A stretch of 64,000 nucleotides of DNA, from contig JAMPIV010006376.1 of the NCBI GenBank assembly GCA_024509875.1, positions 416,001 to 480,000 of the forward strand. The letters are read 5' to 3'. This DNA comes from Oreohelix idahoensis. Taxonomy: Eukaryota > Mollusca > Gastropoda > Stylommatophora > Oreohelicidae. The notes below the pieces were generated by a model. The model did no database searches, was not told the origin of the DNA, and was given only the letters and a program-made list of their open reading frames with translations. Each line of letters starts with the position of its first letter. Positions within the stretch are counted from its first letter, which is position 1. Positions 18,558 through 31,390 of the stretch are shown here, piece after piece. The translations under genes were made by a program, and so were the position numbers.

Positions 18558-19502
18558 ATGCCATTCGGATTAATGAATGCGCCAGCTACCTTTGTACGCA
18601 TGATGCGCCGCATATTGTCTCATCGTCCCGATGTCATTACTTATATAGATGACATCTGTCTTTTCAGTGACTCTTGGGATGAACATATTCATGGATTAAA
18701 AGCTTTACTTTCTACCTTACGGGATTATAACTTAACAGCGAAACCTTCAAAGGCTTTTGTCGGTTTTCATGACATCTCATTTCTGGGTCACCGCATAGGT
18801 CATGGTTTCATGTATACAGAAGACAGTAACGTCTCTAAAATTTTAAACATCTCGGCACCTAAGACAAAAAAAACAAGTTAGGTCGCTTTTAGGACTAATA
18901 CAGTTCTATTCAAAATTCATCCCTCATTTGTCTACTATAACTGCACCTTTTTCGTCTCTGCTGAAGAAAGGCACATCTAATGTAATAAAGTGGTCGCAGG
19001 ATCACCAAACGGCGTAGACTATATAAAACGATTTTTTTCAAATGAACCTTTTTTGAGGTTGCCTAACAAAAATCTCACTTTCATTCTTCGCAGTGATGCA
19101 AGTTCTTACGCTATTGCTGCAGTTTTGATGCAGGAATATAACGGCACCTTATTTCCGGTGATGTACGTGTCCAGAAAACTTACGGAGAGCAAACTCAAAT
19201 ACTCCGTTCTCGATAAAGAGCTCCTCGCATTGGTGTGGGCAATCACAAAACTGGAACGTTACCTACTCGGGTCACACTTTGTGGTGGAATGTGATCAAAA
19301 AGCTCTTACCGCACTGAACACGAAGAATGTTAAATCATCTAAGTCAGCGCGTTACGCTATAGCGCTTCAACCATTCAATTTTGAAATACGAGCTATTCCT
19401 GGAGTGAAGAATGTGTTCGCAGACTGTTTGTCTAGATGCCCAAGCGAACTTGTCGAAACTAAACCACTTCCAGATGTTGAAACATCCTCACCGATAACAT
19501 GA
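18558..19502 (+). pseudogene. C-terminal RT plus RNase H of element 3, frameshifted
   Basis: Begins MPFGLMNAPATF and has YIDD, as in element 2. An extra A in the AAAAAAAA run near 18,865-18,875 ends the first frame at 18,881. A one-base loss near 19,013 puts the downstream RNase H (RSDASS, LDKELLAL, ECDQKAL) back in a readable frame (18,990-19,502). Apart from these two changes it matches the intact element 2 frame. It stops after the CLSRCP box with no integrase. RT motif A is absent, as in element 2. Confidence 0.85.
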
Positions 19503-20510
19503 ATAATTTTGTACATTATCATTGATTGTACATCTATGGAGAATGTTTATATAACTGGGGTGTTCGTATGGGTATAACTTTCAGGATATACTTACTTATA
19601 GATTATAACATTACTTCTTGTGTTGTAACGTTTTAGTAAAACGGGAACAGTGGTATTACAGTAACTTTTTATTAGAATGGAAACATTGTTAAGAGCGACA
19701 AATATACATTTGTTATTCCTATGGAACATATTACACTACATATCGTGTTCGAGAATATATTTTATCGTGTATGGAACATTTAGAACATCGTCTCGTCGAT
19801 TACTAACTAGTTGTAACTGAACATTGACATATTGACAGTGATATTGGAATTACTTAGAATATATTAGTAAATGGTTATTTGTTAGTAACTAAGAAATATA
19901 TATAAATTAGAATAATTCAATTTAATCCATTTAATTGATTATGGATCACACACATACTAACTGTCTTATTTGTCAAGTAATACCTGCATTCACGGGTCTT
20001 AGTTACGATATCTCACTGTTAGATCACTAGTCAACCGTACTAGTGTTAGAAAACATTAATGGTGTGGATTCTTAAAGTGTTTAATTTTGCATTGCTTCAT
20101 TTTTGCACATTGTATTTTCAATTTTTCTGTTTTTATTGATTCTCTTGTCATTGATTATCATCAGTGTTGCTGTTCATTTTCATTTTTGAAATCATATGTT
20201 TCAAATTTTTTTTTTGAAAACTTAGTTGAATTTTATTATCATCTTTTTTTATGGTTTTTTCATTTTTCATTTTCAACTTGTTTTTACTTCGAATATTACC
20301 ACATCGTTCCAAAGTAGGTCGATAGTGGATGTGTGCTTTAATGCATACTATCATTTAGTTATATTGATTTCGTTTAATATTCTTTTCTTAATATGATATA
20401 ACTTTATGCATTTCATATCTTGTGGTAGTTTTGACTCACCTCTCTCGGGTACTAAGTTCAAAAAAAAATTAATAGAATTAATTTTTTTTAAGGGGAGGTA
20501 ATAAGGGAGC
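19503..20510 (+). other. 3' UTR and polypurine tract of element 3
   Basis: About 1 kb, A/T-rich and without a credible ORF. Its first part aligns with 6,942-7,383 of element 2. The stretch AAGGGGAGG at about 20,490-20,499, a few bases before the 3' LTR, is the likely polypurine tract for plus-strand priming. Confidence 0.7.
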
Positions 20511-21600
20511 TGTTACGTACATTTATTACCTAAGGGGGTAGTCTTCGGTCCTGCCAAATGTACGCACCAGTTTTAATATAGTTATATTATTTGTGCGTTC
20601 GATTGATTTACGCACTGACGTGCACAATGCAGTGTGAGTTGCTTTGGACGCACGGGTAACCTAGTTTGGGGATTTTGACGTCATGTTTTGAACGGGGCAG
20701 TACGGACCATGTTTATGTCCGATATATATTTTCTTGGATTTATCTGGCAAGTTTGAAGAAGCCATTATATTGTAACTATATCTACTGGGATTCATGGTGA
20801 AGCCAGTAGTGGAAGTATCAAGTAAGTGTCGCCCTACGTCATATCGAATGTTTATTGAATTAAATTAAAGTATCAGGCCGCTCCTAATCTTGGTCTAGCG
20901 GGAAGTCATCGCAGTATGTCCTTCCTAGAATGGACAGACGGAGTCGTTAGCCTTTTGAATTACCGTAGAGGGAGGATACCTACGAGTAACTGAAGTTAAT
21001 TGATTTTGTATGCTTCACATGTTTTACATGCCGTATTTTGTCAATGCCAAAGTCGTGGCATGGATATAGAGAGGTTAGTCAACACAGAACTCTAACCTGG
21101 TCGTATTGTAGTGGATGACTTTGTTTGGATTTTAATATATATATGCTACCTAAGTATCGTATGGAAAGTCTGGAATTGTTACAAGTATGATAAGAAGTAT
21201 TGCTCCTTGAGAATGAATCCGTTGGGCCATGATATACGTCCTTGAAAGAAGGTCAACGGACTTGACTGCAATACATTTGATGTGGTAGAGGAAGGGATCC
21301 TTAGTCACTTGAATAAGAGGACTTTATTGTTAGATAATCTTCATGAACTTGAAAAGTAATTATCAACATTTTGACGTATGACCTTTTTGCACCTGTAACT
21401 ATGAACGTCTTGTTTCACTCCGTATGTGTCACGTTCAATAAACTATATGTACAGTCATCACAGACTTGTGTACTGCTAGTCAGGGACCAGTTAACCACTA
21501 CTTGTTGGAGTTCGTATTGAAGAACATTTTCTGACATTTTGTTCCATTACAACCATTCGCGTATTGAAGTTCTTTAACATTAGAATGAACGGACTCAACA
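20511..21600 (+). repeat. 3' LTR of element 3
   Basis: 1,090 bp, an almost exact copy of 13,521-14,610. It ends GGACTCAACA and is followed directly by the minisatellite. Confidence 0.95.
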
Positions 21601-23480
21601 CCGAACACATAACTAAACACATAACTAAACACATAACTAACACATAACTAACACATAACTAAACACATAACTAACACATAACTAACACATAACTAAACAC
21701 ATAACTAACACATAACTAAACACATAACTAACACATAACTAACACATAACTAAACACATAACTAACACATAACTAACACATAACTAACACATAACTAACA
21801 CATAACTAAACACATAACTAACACATAACTAAACACATAACTAACACATAACTAACACATAACTAAACACATAACTAACACATAACTAACACATAACTAA
21901 CACATAACTAAACACATAACTAACACATAACTAACACATAACTAAACACATAACTAACACATAACTAAACACATAACTAAACACATAACTAACACATAAC
22001 TAACACATAACTAACACATAACTAAACACATAACTAACACATAACTAACACATAACTAAACACATAACTAACACATAACTAAACACATAACTAACACATA
22101 ACTAACACATAACTAAACACATAACTAACACATAACTAACACATAACTAAACACATAACTAACACATAACTAAACACATAACTAAACACATAACTAACAC
22201 ATAACTAAACACATAACTAACACATAACTAAACACATAACTAACACATAACTAAACACATAACTAACACATAACTAAACACATAACTAAACACATAACTA
22301 ACACATAACTAACACATAACTAAACACATAACTAACACATAACTAAACACATAACTAAACACATAACTAACACATAACTAACACATAACTAAACACATAA
22401 CTAACACATAACTAACCACATAACTAAACACATAACTAAACACATAACTAAACACATAACTAACACATAACTAACACATAACTAACACATAACTAAACAC
22501 ATAACTAACACATAACTAAACACATAACTAACACATAACTAACACATAACTAAACACATAACTAAACACATAACTAAACACATAACTAACACATAACTAA
22601 CACATAACTAACACATAACTAACACATAACTAACACATAACTAACACATAACTAAACACATAACTAACACATAACTAACACATAACTAACACATAACTAA
22701 ACACATAACTAACACATAACTAAACACATAACTAAACACATAACTAACACATAACTAACACATAACTAAACACATAACTAACACATAACTAACACATAAC
22801 TAACACATAACTAAACACATAACTAAACACATAACTAACACATAACTAACACATAACTAAACACATAACTAACACATAACTAACACATAACTAACACATA
22901 ACTAAACACATAACTAACACATAACTAAACACATAACTAACACATAACTAACACATAACTAAACACATAACTAAACACATAACTAACACATAACTAACAC
23001 ATAACTAACACATAACTAACACATAACTAAACACATAACTAACACATAACTAACACATAACTAACACATAACTAAACACATAACTAACACATAACTAACA
23101 CATAACTAAACACATAACTAACACATAACTAACACATAACTAAACACATAACTAACACATAACTAACACATAACTAACACATAACTAAACACATAACTAA
23201 ACACATAACTAAACACATAACTAACACATAACTAACACATAACTAAACACATAACTAAACACATAACTAAACACATAACTAAACACATAACTAACACATA
23301 ACTAAACACATAACTAAACACATAACTAACACATAACTAACACATAACTAACACATAACTAACACATAACTAACACATAACTAACACATAACTAAACACA
23401 TAACTAAACACATAACTAACACATAACTAACACATAACTAACACATAACTAACACATAACTAACACATAACTAACACATA
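21601..23480. repeat. Minisatellite of mixed 11- and 12-bp units
   Basis: About 1.88 kb of ACACATAACTA (11 bp) and ACACATAACTAA (12 bp) units, roughly 165 copies. The two lengths are interspersed without a simple fixed order, and point changes are very rare. It continues the 82-bp remnant left of element 3. No ORF and no telomere-type motif is present. Confidence 0.95.
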
Positions 23481-23950
23481 AGTAATTCTCCAGACCTAAA
23501 GGTCTTTTATATTTGGACATGCGCCCTAATATAACCGGCTAGGTTGAACGGGACGGGCCACGCTAAAACGAGACAAAATTTTATTTTTAAAAAAGAAGAA
23601 ATCTCTGATCCTGAATGTGCATTTTTCTCAAGTAAAAAGACAAATTATCTGACTGTGAAATGTAACAAAAAAAAAGTAATTTTTTCTTAAATTTAAACCT
23701 CATAAGCCCTGAACTTAACATTCAGTCTGCTGAGGTGTGCGTCTTGTAGGCCGGAGAAATCGATAATTGTCTAGCGTCTCGCGCAGCTGAGAACCGATTT
23801 AATAACAATATTTGTATCGGTTCCTCGGGCCAAGAGAAGACAATAATTAAAGAAGTCATAGAAAAAAAACAAGAGAATTAACGATTATGATTGAAATTAT
23901 ACATATAAAACATTTAGGATATATAAAGACATTACAAGCTGGTCCTTGTT
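23481..23950. other. Unique-looking DNA between minisatellite and LINE fragments
   Basis: No gene or repeat recognised. A/T-rich, with an A-run near 23,668. Confidence 0.3.
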
Positions 23951-23959
23951 CAGGGATCA

Positions 23960-24420
23960 CCAAGGTAAGTGAAGCAGGATTAAGACGCAAGTACACATGG
24001 AGAACACCCGTGTGTTACCGAGGCCCGAAAGGGGAGCAAAGAATAGTAACACTGTTCCCTGCCATGCATGTCACAAAAAGCGACTAAGGAGGGTTGGGCA
24101 TGGGACTGGTTACCCCATCCTGTAAAACATTTAAACCACAAAAAACTTCAACAAATATGGACAAGTCAATTAAGGAAATTAAGACACAGCCATCCAAGAC
24201 AGCGGAAAGGTCTGCTCGCAGGGAGGCGTATGATGCAACACAGAGAAAGCCGCAAGGAGGCTGTGTTGCTACCAAGAAGCACGTAGAGAAGAGAGCTGGA
24301 AACAGAGGTGAAAATGATGTGGAGAACGTGGAAAGAACTTGAGTTGATGGCACGTGACAGGAGGACTTGGCATGTGTTTGTTGAAGGCCTATGCTCCTTT
24401 GGGAGTGGAGGGTTTATGAA
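23960..24420 (+). mobile_element. Internally deleted RTE-type LINE
   Basis: A 5' part (about 23,960-24,280) with a TTGGGCATGGGACTGG stretch, also found at 47,850, leads to the ORF start MDKSIKEIKTQPSKT. It is joined directly to the last 45 or so codons of the polymerase (frame RRELETEV...MARDRRTWHVFVEGLCSF, about 24,285-24,420). The endonuclease and reverse transcriptase are missing. A second copy with the same layout is at 32,400-33,015. The C-terminal signature (LE-MARDR--W--FVEGLCSF) is characteristic of animal RTE-like endonuclease-reverse transcriptases. Confidence 0.7.
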
Positions 24421-24424
24421 ATGA

Positions 24425-24575
24425 CACATGGAGAATAAAACTGATGATAGACATATAATAAAGAAAAAAGACATGGGAAAAACCTTGAGTTGATGGCACA
24501 GGACACACATACTTAGCATGAATAGATGAAGGCCAGAGGTCTGTGCTTAGTTGGGAGCCTTATGGTTTTGATGAT
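24425..24575 (+). mobile_element. Second, diverged RTE 3' end
   Basis: Repeats the C-terminal text of the preceding copy (GACATGGGAAAAACC, then TTGAGTTGATGGCAC), with several changes and no open frame. It may be a tandem duplication of the 3' end or a separate 5'-truncated insertion. Confidence 0.6.
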
Positions 24576-24589
24576 TATGGTGACATTAC

Positions 24590-24850
24590 TTACTTAGTCG
24601 TTCCCCTTCTACCGTGAGGTGTAGAGGTTTGGAAGAGAGAGCGCCAGACTATCCTATCGGCTGTCTTCCTCCTGGCCTGGTTCTATTCTAGCCCTCGGTC
24701 CTTCAAAGATTGTCTAGTGTTGTCCTCCCAGCGGACTCTGGGTCGTCCTGGAGGTCTGGATCACTGGCTCTTAGTTTCCCATGCTTGTCGTGGTAGCCGG
24801 TCTTCTCCCATTCTGCAGACATGGCCAAACCATCTTAGTTGGGACTGTTC
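24590..24850 (-). pseudogene. C-terminal fragment of a LINE reverse transcriptase
   Basis: Translated on the minus strand it gives the typical tail of animal RTE/CR1-like polymerases: RWFGHVCRMGEDRLP, then PPGRPRVRWEDN, then KTADRIVW. One stop interrupts it near the end. It differs from the RTE family at 24,285-24,420. The upstream part of the gene is absent. Confidence 0.7.
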
Positions 24851-24859
24851 TACTTGGGT

Positions 24860-25140
24860 TTATGGTGACATTAACAAACATGATACTGTGTTCAAAACCA
24901 TCATTAAAAAAGGGTAGTCCCGCAGCAAATATGCCGTATGGGAGTGAAATGTTAGAGACTTTACTATACTTGGTCCAGCAAGGTGGGGTGATAGGTCCCT
25001 TCCTTGCTACTTTTTCCTTCGCTAACTCAAGATCAAAGTCAGGTACCCATTTATAGTTGGGCAGACCGGTGCATGTCTTGAACCCGGCATCTGTGCCGTG
25101 AAAAACCACCGCTCTAGCCACTATAGTAATAGGACGCTCC
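24860..25140 (-). mobile_element. tRNA-derived SINE
   Basis: On the minus strand a pol III A box (TGGCTAGAGCGG, about 25,105-25,125) and B box (GGGTTCAAG, about 25,075-25,085) are spaced as in a tRNA. They are followed by a body containing AATGGGTACCTGAC and a tail. The tRNA fold is degraded, so this is a SINE head, not a working tRNA gene. Confidence 0.65.
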
Positions 25141-25601
25141 AAAACCATAATAGAGGGGGAAAACTGATGGCCAACAAGCAAAATGAAGGCGACACTATAG
25201 TCTGGAGGATACCATCAAGAGATGGACAGAAAACTGCCTGTCGGAGGGTACGATCAAGGCCAGAGAGAAAGGACTTGGGAGGTTCACTACAACTGATGCA
25301 AATGTGGCCGGGTAGGGTAGTGGGGATTGCTGTTTTGAATCGAGAGTATTAGATTTTGATTACTAGCTAGCCTGCTAGAGGTGATGATTTCTCTCTACAG
25401 ACTTACAGGAATTTACCAGGTTCGGGGACAATCCTCTATGATGTTTTATTTTTAGAGCATATGGTTATTATTTGTGTTGCACCTGCAACGATTAGCTTTG
25501 GCATAATCCTTTAATAATTTGTATGATGGCTAACTGCAAACATATGATTCGTCAACAGCATTTGTGTTCAATGAAACAAATGTTTATTCAATTTCCAACA
25601 A
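25141..25601. other. No recognised feature
   Basis: Non-coding sequence between the SINE and the long direct repeat. I see no ORF with family features. Confidence 0.3.
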
Positions 25602-26464
25602 GAACTGGGTTAAGTCAAATGGTAACCACACCAAATTTGCATAATAGCATGTTGACATTTAATAAACAAGCATAAAAAGTCAATGCATTATTTTAATGAT
25701 GCAATATTCCTTATTGCATCTCGTAATCTTTTCAAGTTGCTAAAACATGGCGTGGCTCCTCTATCCTTCTAGTGTTCCTTCGTTTATTTGTTAATGTGGT
25801 CTGGATTTCACGTTTTTCTTATCTCTTCATTTCAATGAAGAGCCAAACTTTCTCTTATTCATTAGTATTCCTTAGTTTGACTTTCTCTCAGCTTAAGGAC
25901 CTTCATTCTTGGTAAAAGGTTCAGATATATGCCTGGGTTTACAATTCTTTACCCAGTTTTCGAGCGTAGCTCCGTTTCAGTTATGACTGTGGGCTCTAAC
26001 AGTTATTGCATGCAATTCTTAGCACTACTTACGTTTCTCGTGAATTCACAAAATATAACATTCTACATTTCGAAGTTACACAGTTGCTTTAATTGTGCGA
26101 AGTCAATCTTCTCTATAGAATATCACTGAGCAAAGAGAATTACGTCTTGTCTCGACCGCTCTAAATTCATTACTGATTAAAAAAAAATGGCTTCATCTCT
26201 CGTTCATTCCGGGGGAAGAAAAAGGACTGAGCTTAACCATTGGTGGGAAATCACGTGACCAATGCTTGGCGTAAGCGAAGCTACCCTAATTAATGCTTGG
26301 CGTTTCGAAGCGAAGCTTGGCCTAAAATAATGCGTGGCGTTTCGAAGCTAACCTGGTTTAATTAAACATCTGCGTTGAGATTTTCTTTTATCTTCTGTTT
26401 CTATAAAAATTTATTTTATGTTAATATAGTCTATATCTGAAAACTCACGGTATACGCGGTTACA
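25602..26464. repeat. Left 863-bp long direct repeat
   Basis: Paired with 31,391-32,253 at about 99.4% identity. Near its right end is a short internal repetition built on AATGCTTGGCGTTTCGAAGC. The 66-codon ORF inside it occurs in both copies and has no recognisable features. Confidence 0.92.
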
Positions 26465-27584
26465 TACAGATCCCGGGGCCCTGCAAATGTATCCCGTAGG
26501 GAGACATTTGAGTACTATCAATAACAAAAATTCATCCCCAAAAATTTCTAAGTTCAAAAAAATTTTTCAGAAAAATTTAAAGTTCAAAAATTTTTCTAAG
26601 TCCAAAAATATTTCCAAAAAATTTAATCTAATTCCTATACTGGGGTCCTATGTCTATATGAGGTCGTCTGCTATGTAAAAAAAACTAGTAGTGGACATCA
26701 ACTTCAAAAAGTGTAACTTATTCATCACATCATAATATTTTTCACCAAATTTACAAATTGGCAACACTGCCCAACAAAATCTGCAAAACACTCATAAGGT
26801 CATCACTAAAACAAAAATGTGACGAGTGGCAACACTGGGGAATGAACAATAAACTATCTTATTTGCAGAACTTGGCTGGATTATCATAATCTATTACATT
26901 TCATTCAAAAATATAGTTGATTACATTCTCTTGGATATGGTGGGGGATGTTATCTCTTTTCTGTTCCTGTTATTTACTCCATATATAATTCTGCAAGACT
27001 TAACAAATCTTTTTTTTTTCCTGGCGTATTTATTTATTCTATTTCCCAAGTACTCTGCAATATTCCAAGAAATGTCCAAAATCTCTAATTCCTATGGTAA
27101 TGGCAATCCACTTTCATAGAATAGCCAATGTTTTCATGGGTACTCATCATCTTCTTCTTCTTTTTTTTTTTTTTTTCTAGTGAATGAGCCACTTGCTCAT
27201 TATTACATGTAGAAAACATCTCTAAACATAATATGCATATTTATCAGACGATAATACAACTTAGCATCATTTTTATAAGTAATCATTTTCACAATAAAAG
27301 CATTAGACTCTCATGGCTTATCCTTATTTATTTATCTGAATGTTTCCTTGTTATTGACATTTTCCAAATGGTAAGTGTATAAATTCGTTCTAAGTCCGTC
27401 ACTGTAGAAAATGTTCTATATTACATTTTTTTTTTTTTTTTTTTTTTCAAAATATGTGATGTTTGTCTCTAATATCCGTACGTCTGGTGGTGATCCTGTC
27501 CATTAGTCAGTTATTTCAAATCATTCCTTCTTTTCTGTCAATACAGTATTTTTTTTCTGTGAACTCTGTCCTAGAAATATTATT

Positions 27585-27616
<32 letters not shown>

Positions 27617-30335
27617 TTCAAAGATCTTCTTTGACTTGCCATACATCAATTTTCAAACATCAAATTATTCAGCAACCAACAGACGAATGTGTTACTATCA
27701 TATTATGAAATATAAGGGAAAAGAAAAATATAGTTTCCAAATCATCATGAATTTTCTACATTGGGTTCCGTATTACTTTATTTTCTCTTTTAAGACAACT
27801 GCTTATACTCTTGACAATATGTATCCATGTTGTCACTCTCGAGGCATCCTTGTATACAATTTATATTTGTCTCCTTTTTTTTTTTTTTTTTTTAATAACA
27901 CCAATGTATCATTTATGGTGTTCCAATATCATTGTATCTATTCTAGTCCTCCTGTTATCTTGATAATTCATCCTTAGTAACTCCCTATGTACCTTATCTA
28001 GCAATACATTTATGCAAAACACATCAAACAATTATTTATGGAACTATCAACTGAGATGTAAGAACTGTTTGACAATATGAGATGAAAAAAAAATTTTGGG
28101 GTCATCACTCAAAAAAATTGTGACATAGAAAGGAAGAAAATAATCAATTGATCGTGAGGAATCTACAATATTCTCGTAAGACAAAGTTCCTGGCACTCTG
28201 ACTACTATTTATCCATATTATTTCTGGTTATCCTTGCATACAGTGTACCATTTCCATTTTCTTTATAAGTCCAATTCCTCGCTCATGGTGCTCCAATATT
28301 TAAAATGTGGATCCTTCCTATTCCTCTTATTCTGTACTGGAAATATATCCTTATTAATTGTCCATGTACTATATTTGCGAATATTTATCATCAATATATC
28401 AACTAATCATTTATAGAACTATTAACATAAATGTCTAGACTTTACTAAAACATGAATAAAAACATGTCTTTTTACATATGTGCAAAATTTCGACACCAAC
28501 TCTGCCTTCGCTGGTCGAGGGTTAGTCAGAGTTATGTGGTGCCTGTAACATCCGCTGACTACAGCCAGATGGGTGACTTATGGTACTTATAATTCAAAAA
28601 TCTCATCCGTCAGTTATCTTAAGTGTGGGGCGGGGGTCTATTTCATGGTGTCCTTGACCAAGTTTGCTGCATTTCTAATCTAGATATTCTTTTTTTTTTT
28701 TTTTTTTCATAGTATCTCCATGGTATATCTGTGACATGTCTGTCCTTGGGATAACATTATTATTTTTTTTTTTTTTCAATATCCTCGGGGTGAGCAAATC
28801 TCAGTGTGTCCACTTTCATCAATCATTTATTTATTTTCTCTCCTGTAATTCTGGGTATGTTATGAGTATTTTAAATTGTCAATTTATTCCAACTATCTTA
28901 CAACATTCTGTAATTCGTGATAAGGAATAGTCATTTGTTATACAACAATGTTCATATTACAAAGGCAATAAGCAAAAATCAAGGAGATATCTTCTCCAAA
29001 ATGCGGATGCATCTCTATTTCCTTTACCTCTGGGCGTAGCAATTATTCAGTCATTATTTTTTTTCTCCATTATTTAATCTTCATTTTGTGTCCTTAGTAC
29101 CTGTGGTTCCATGGGATTATCATAATTCATTTGTGTCTCTTGTCTACTGATAATCCTTCAATAATGACTTCAAATATGGTCCTCGTATGTGCAACAATCA
29201 TCTGCTCTGATTTTTTTTCATGGTATTCATCAAATATTCTATTATATCCTTGTCTTATCTCGTAACCACGAAAGACTAAGATTATTCCTCCTCCAATGTT
29301 AATGTGGGGGATTTTGTGCATAAACCTTACAACAAAATCTCAGCTGTGACAACCTAAAGTTTCACCTTAATATAAAATGGCATCTTCATCATACATAACC
29401 AGTTGCTTCTTCATCTCATGTGTCATTAGTGGTTATCATGCGGTAATGGGGTATTTCATTTGCTAGGTCAGCATGTGCAAATGCTATTTCTTTAACATGG
29501 GCAAAGGCATCATCAACAAATAGGTGCAATTTGTTCAATCTGGGGTTAGCATATACTAATGCTCTCAAGGGATTCTTCATTTGCAGAAATTCAGCATGCG
29601 CAAATGTCATTGGGGTATTTGTGATAGGCAGTAAAATTTTTGACAGTACTAATATACATCTGGGTCTAAAATAATAATGTACATTTGAAATAATCCTGTG
29701 GAGAAAAATAGCATAACCTACAATACTAGTTTTGGGTATGAATTATGTGCTGTTGAGAGATATTATAGTAGGAACAGTATGATTGATCAAGGTGGCAGAT
29801 ATCAAGGAGTTTAGCATAATATAGATCAAAGAAATAATAGTATGAGGTAAGAAAAAAAAACTACTGGTGTAAAGTGTCTGCATGAAAATGCTGGTGAATG
29901 GAGCGTGGAATATGATCAGTTACAAAAGTGGAGATGAATGTTACAACAGAATAGTGTGACACATGTGTTATAGGTAAAGTTGTGTAACATTCTAAATATT
30001 AAGAGAATGTATGTAACTAAATAAGGGTGTCTGTAAACTCGTAACACCGTGTGTTATCAATTGTTTTAACATTTTTATTTTCACAATTATGCTATCTAAA
30101 GAAAATCCTCCGTGTGCTGGTCTTGATTTCTTTCTGGGCATCCGTATTCTAAGGCTGGAAAAAATAACTTTCTCAGTGAGGCTTTGACATCTTAGTCTGT
30201 AAGCAAGTCATTTGAACTGTCAAAAACTGAAAATAGAGTACATGGGGAGAGTTAGTACATTGTTAAAAAGGTTTATTCACATATGCGTAGACCGTGTTCG
30301 GATTTGCGAACACATAAAACACCTGGGCGTGTTTT
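26465..30335. other. Non-coding interior of the long-direct-repeat unit
   Basis: 3.9 kb, strongly A/T-rich with many T runs (around 27,430, 27,610, 27,880, 28,690 and 28,760) and a TA dinucleotide run near 27,587. No ORF shows protein-like composition. On the minus strand, short repeated FAHA-type peptides near 29,416-29,610 reflect a small sequence repetition. Confidence 0.5.
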
Positions 30336-31361
30336 TCAGAACAGCTTCGCTAGTTCCTTCACCATCTCTAACCTTGCAATGTCCCGACTGCTTAGGCGAG
30401 CATCATACTGAGTAGCAGTGGTGACGGGTGTGATAGGCGACGACACTGCATTTGCTGATTGTTGGGACACTGAGGACATTGACGAATGCGGTGATGGTTT
30501 TACTGTGGTTAGGGTGTGTATGGCTGGAACATCTGTTGGTTTTGAGGCAGGTATATGTTTCGCCTTGATTTTTCTTCTGACCTGGTTGTGCTGAACGTTA
30601 GCACTGGTTACAATGGGCACAGTAATTTGCACACTGTTGTTTTTGACTAGTTGAGATGAGGCTAACACTTCTCGGCTTGGTTTTGGAACATGATTGCGTT
30701 TCTTCAGAATCTTTCGTCTGATATAGTTGTGCTGTATACGCGGAATTTTGTTGCTAGGGATTGAGTCATCAGATTCTGTTTTATAGGCGCGTTTGACGCT
30801 GGAGCTGACTGGTACAAATAATGTACTATCCGCATCACTGGTTTCAATGGAGCTAGCTGTATCAATGTCTGTTTCTTGTTGGTATAATTCTACCATTTTT
30901 CTGTCATTATGTTCGTTGGGGTCTGACAAAGCTATGCTGTCTTGTTCTGTTTCGTCTCCATAAAGATCGCTGGTATATGGTTCAACAATCTGCTTGGGTA
31001 TAGTTTCTTCAGGATCTGATTGTTTTGAACGAGCAATCTTGTTCTTGTGGTATAGCAGTGTTTGGTTTTCACTAGTGTTAAAACTAGAACTGCCTGAACT
31101 GGGGGTGTGATAGGTATCAGCTGACGATTTATCACTGTGGGAGTAAGTTTGAGTGTGGATATAAGGTGTTTTCGTGTTGTCATCGTGTGACGTCTGTGGC
31201 ATGATTTCTTCATTTCTAATGCGCAGGTCTCTGTCTTGTAGTCTATTACGTAATTCAAGTGGTGGGATATCTTCTTCGCTTCTGCTCTTTTTTAGAGGAC
31301 TGGTCATACGGCAACAAGTTGTATGTGTTTTCCCAACATCGATGCATATTTCTAATTGCAA
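30336..31361 (-). CDS. Hypothetical 341-residue Ser/Thr-rich protein
   Basis: The longest non-repetitive frame in this unit, starting 30 bases inside the right direct repeat. The frame is open a little upstream of the chosen Met (through HAAKIAETQRL). The product is hydrophilic, rich in Ser, Thr, Lys and Asp, and likely disordered. It has two related basic segments, IRRKILKKRNHVPKPS and VRRKIKAKHIPASKP, about 70 residues apart, suggesting an internal duplication. It ends RLEMVKELAKLF. I do not recognise the family. If the unit is an LTR element, its position matches a gag-like product, but no Gag motif is visible. Confidence 0.5.
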   Translation of the reverse strand: MQLEICIDVGKTHTTCCRMTSPLKKSRSEEDIPPLELRNRLQDRDLRIRNEEIMPQTSHDDNTKTPYIHTQTYSHSDKSSADTYHTPSSGSSSFNTSENQTLLYHKNKIARSKQSDPEETIPKQIVEPYTSDLYGDETEQDSIALSDPNEHNDRKMVELYQQETDIDTASSIETSDADSTLFVPVSSSVKRAYKTESDDSIPSNKIPRIQHNYIRRKILKKRNHVPKPSREVLASSQLVKNNSVQITVPIVTSANVQHNQVRRKIKAKHIPASKPTDVPAIHTLTTVKPSPHSSMSSVSQQSANAVSSPITPVTTATQYDARLSSRDIARLEMVKELAKLF

Positions 31362-31390
31362 TCTTTGAGTTTCTGCAATTTTCGCAGCAT

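Larger units (their letters stand above)
13521..21600 (+). mobile_element. Ty3/gypsy element 3, complete LTR to LTR, defective, RRM-bearing
   Basis: 8,080 bp with both LTRs (13,521-14,610 and 20,511-21,600), a leader, a gag-like frame, protease-RRM, RT/RNase H and a polypurine tract. By eye the LTRs differ at two positions out of 1,090 (13,619/20,609 and in the block at 14,351-14,360/21,341-21,350), so the insertion is recent. The flanks CCGAC (13,516-13,520) and CCGAA (21,601-21,605) look like an imperfect 5-bp target duplication inside the minisatellite. The coding part has two frameshifts in homopolymers, one further small deletion and one stop codon. It also lacks capsid, integrase and half of RT, so it must have been mobilised by proteins made elsewhere. 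Confidence 0.92.

Noticed and set aside
21601..23480. Telomere-like or CRISPR-like array
   Set aside because: The units do not match the TTAGGG family, and there are no spacers between repeats; it is a plain minisatellite in a eukaryotic setting.
24084..24519. Minus-strand ORFs of 89 and 117 codons
   Set aside because: Antisense to the deleted RTE copy, whose sense frame gives recognisable LINE peptides.
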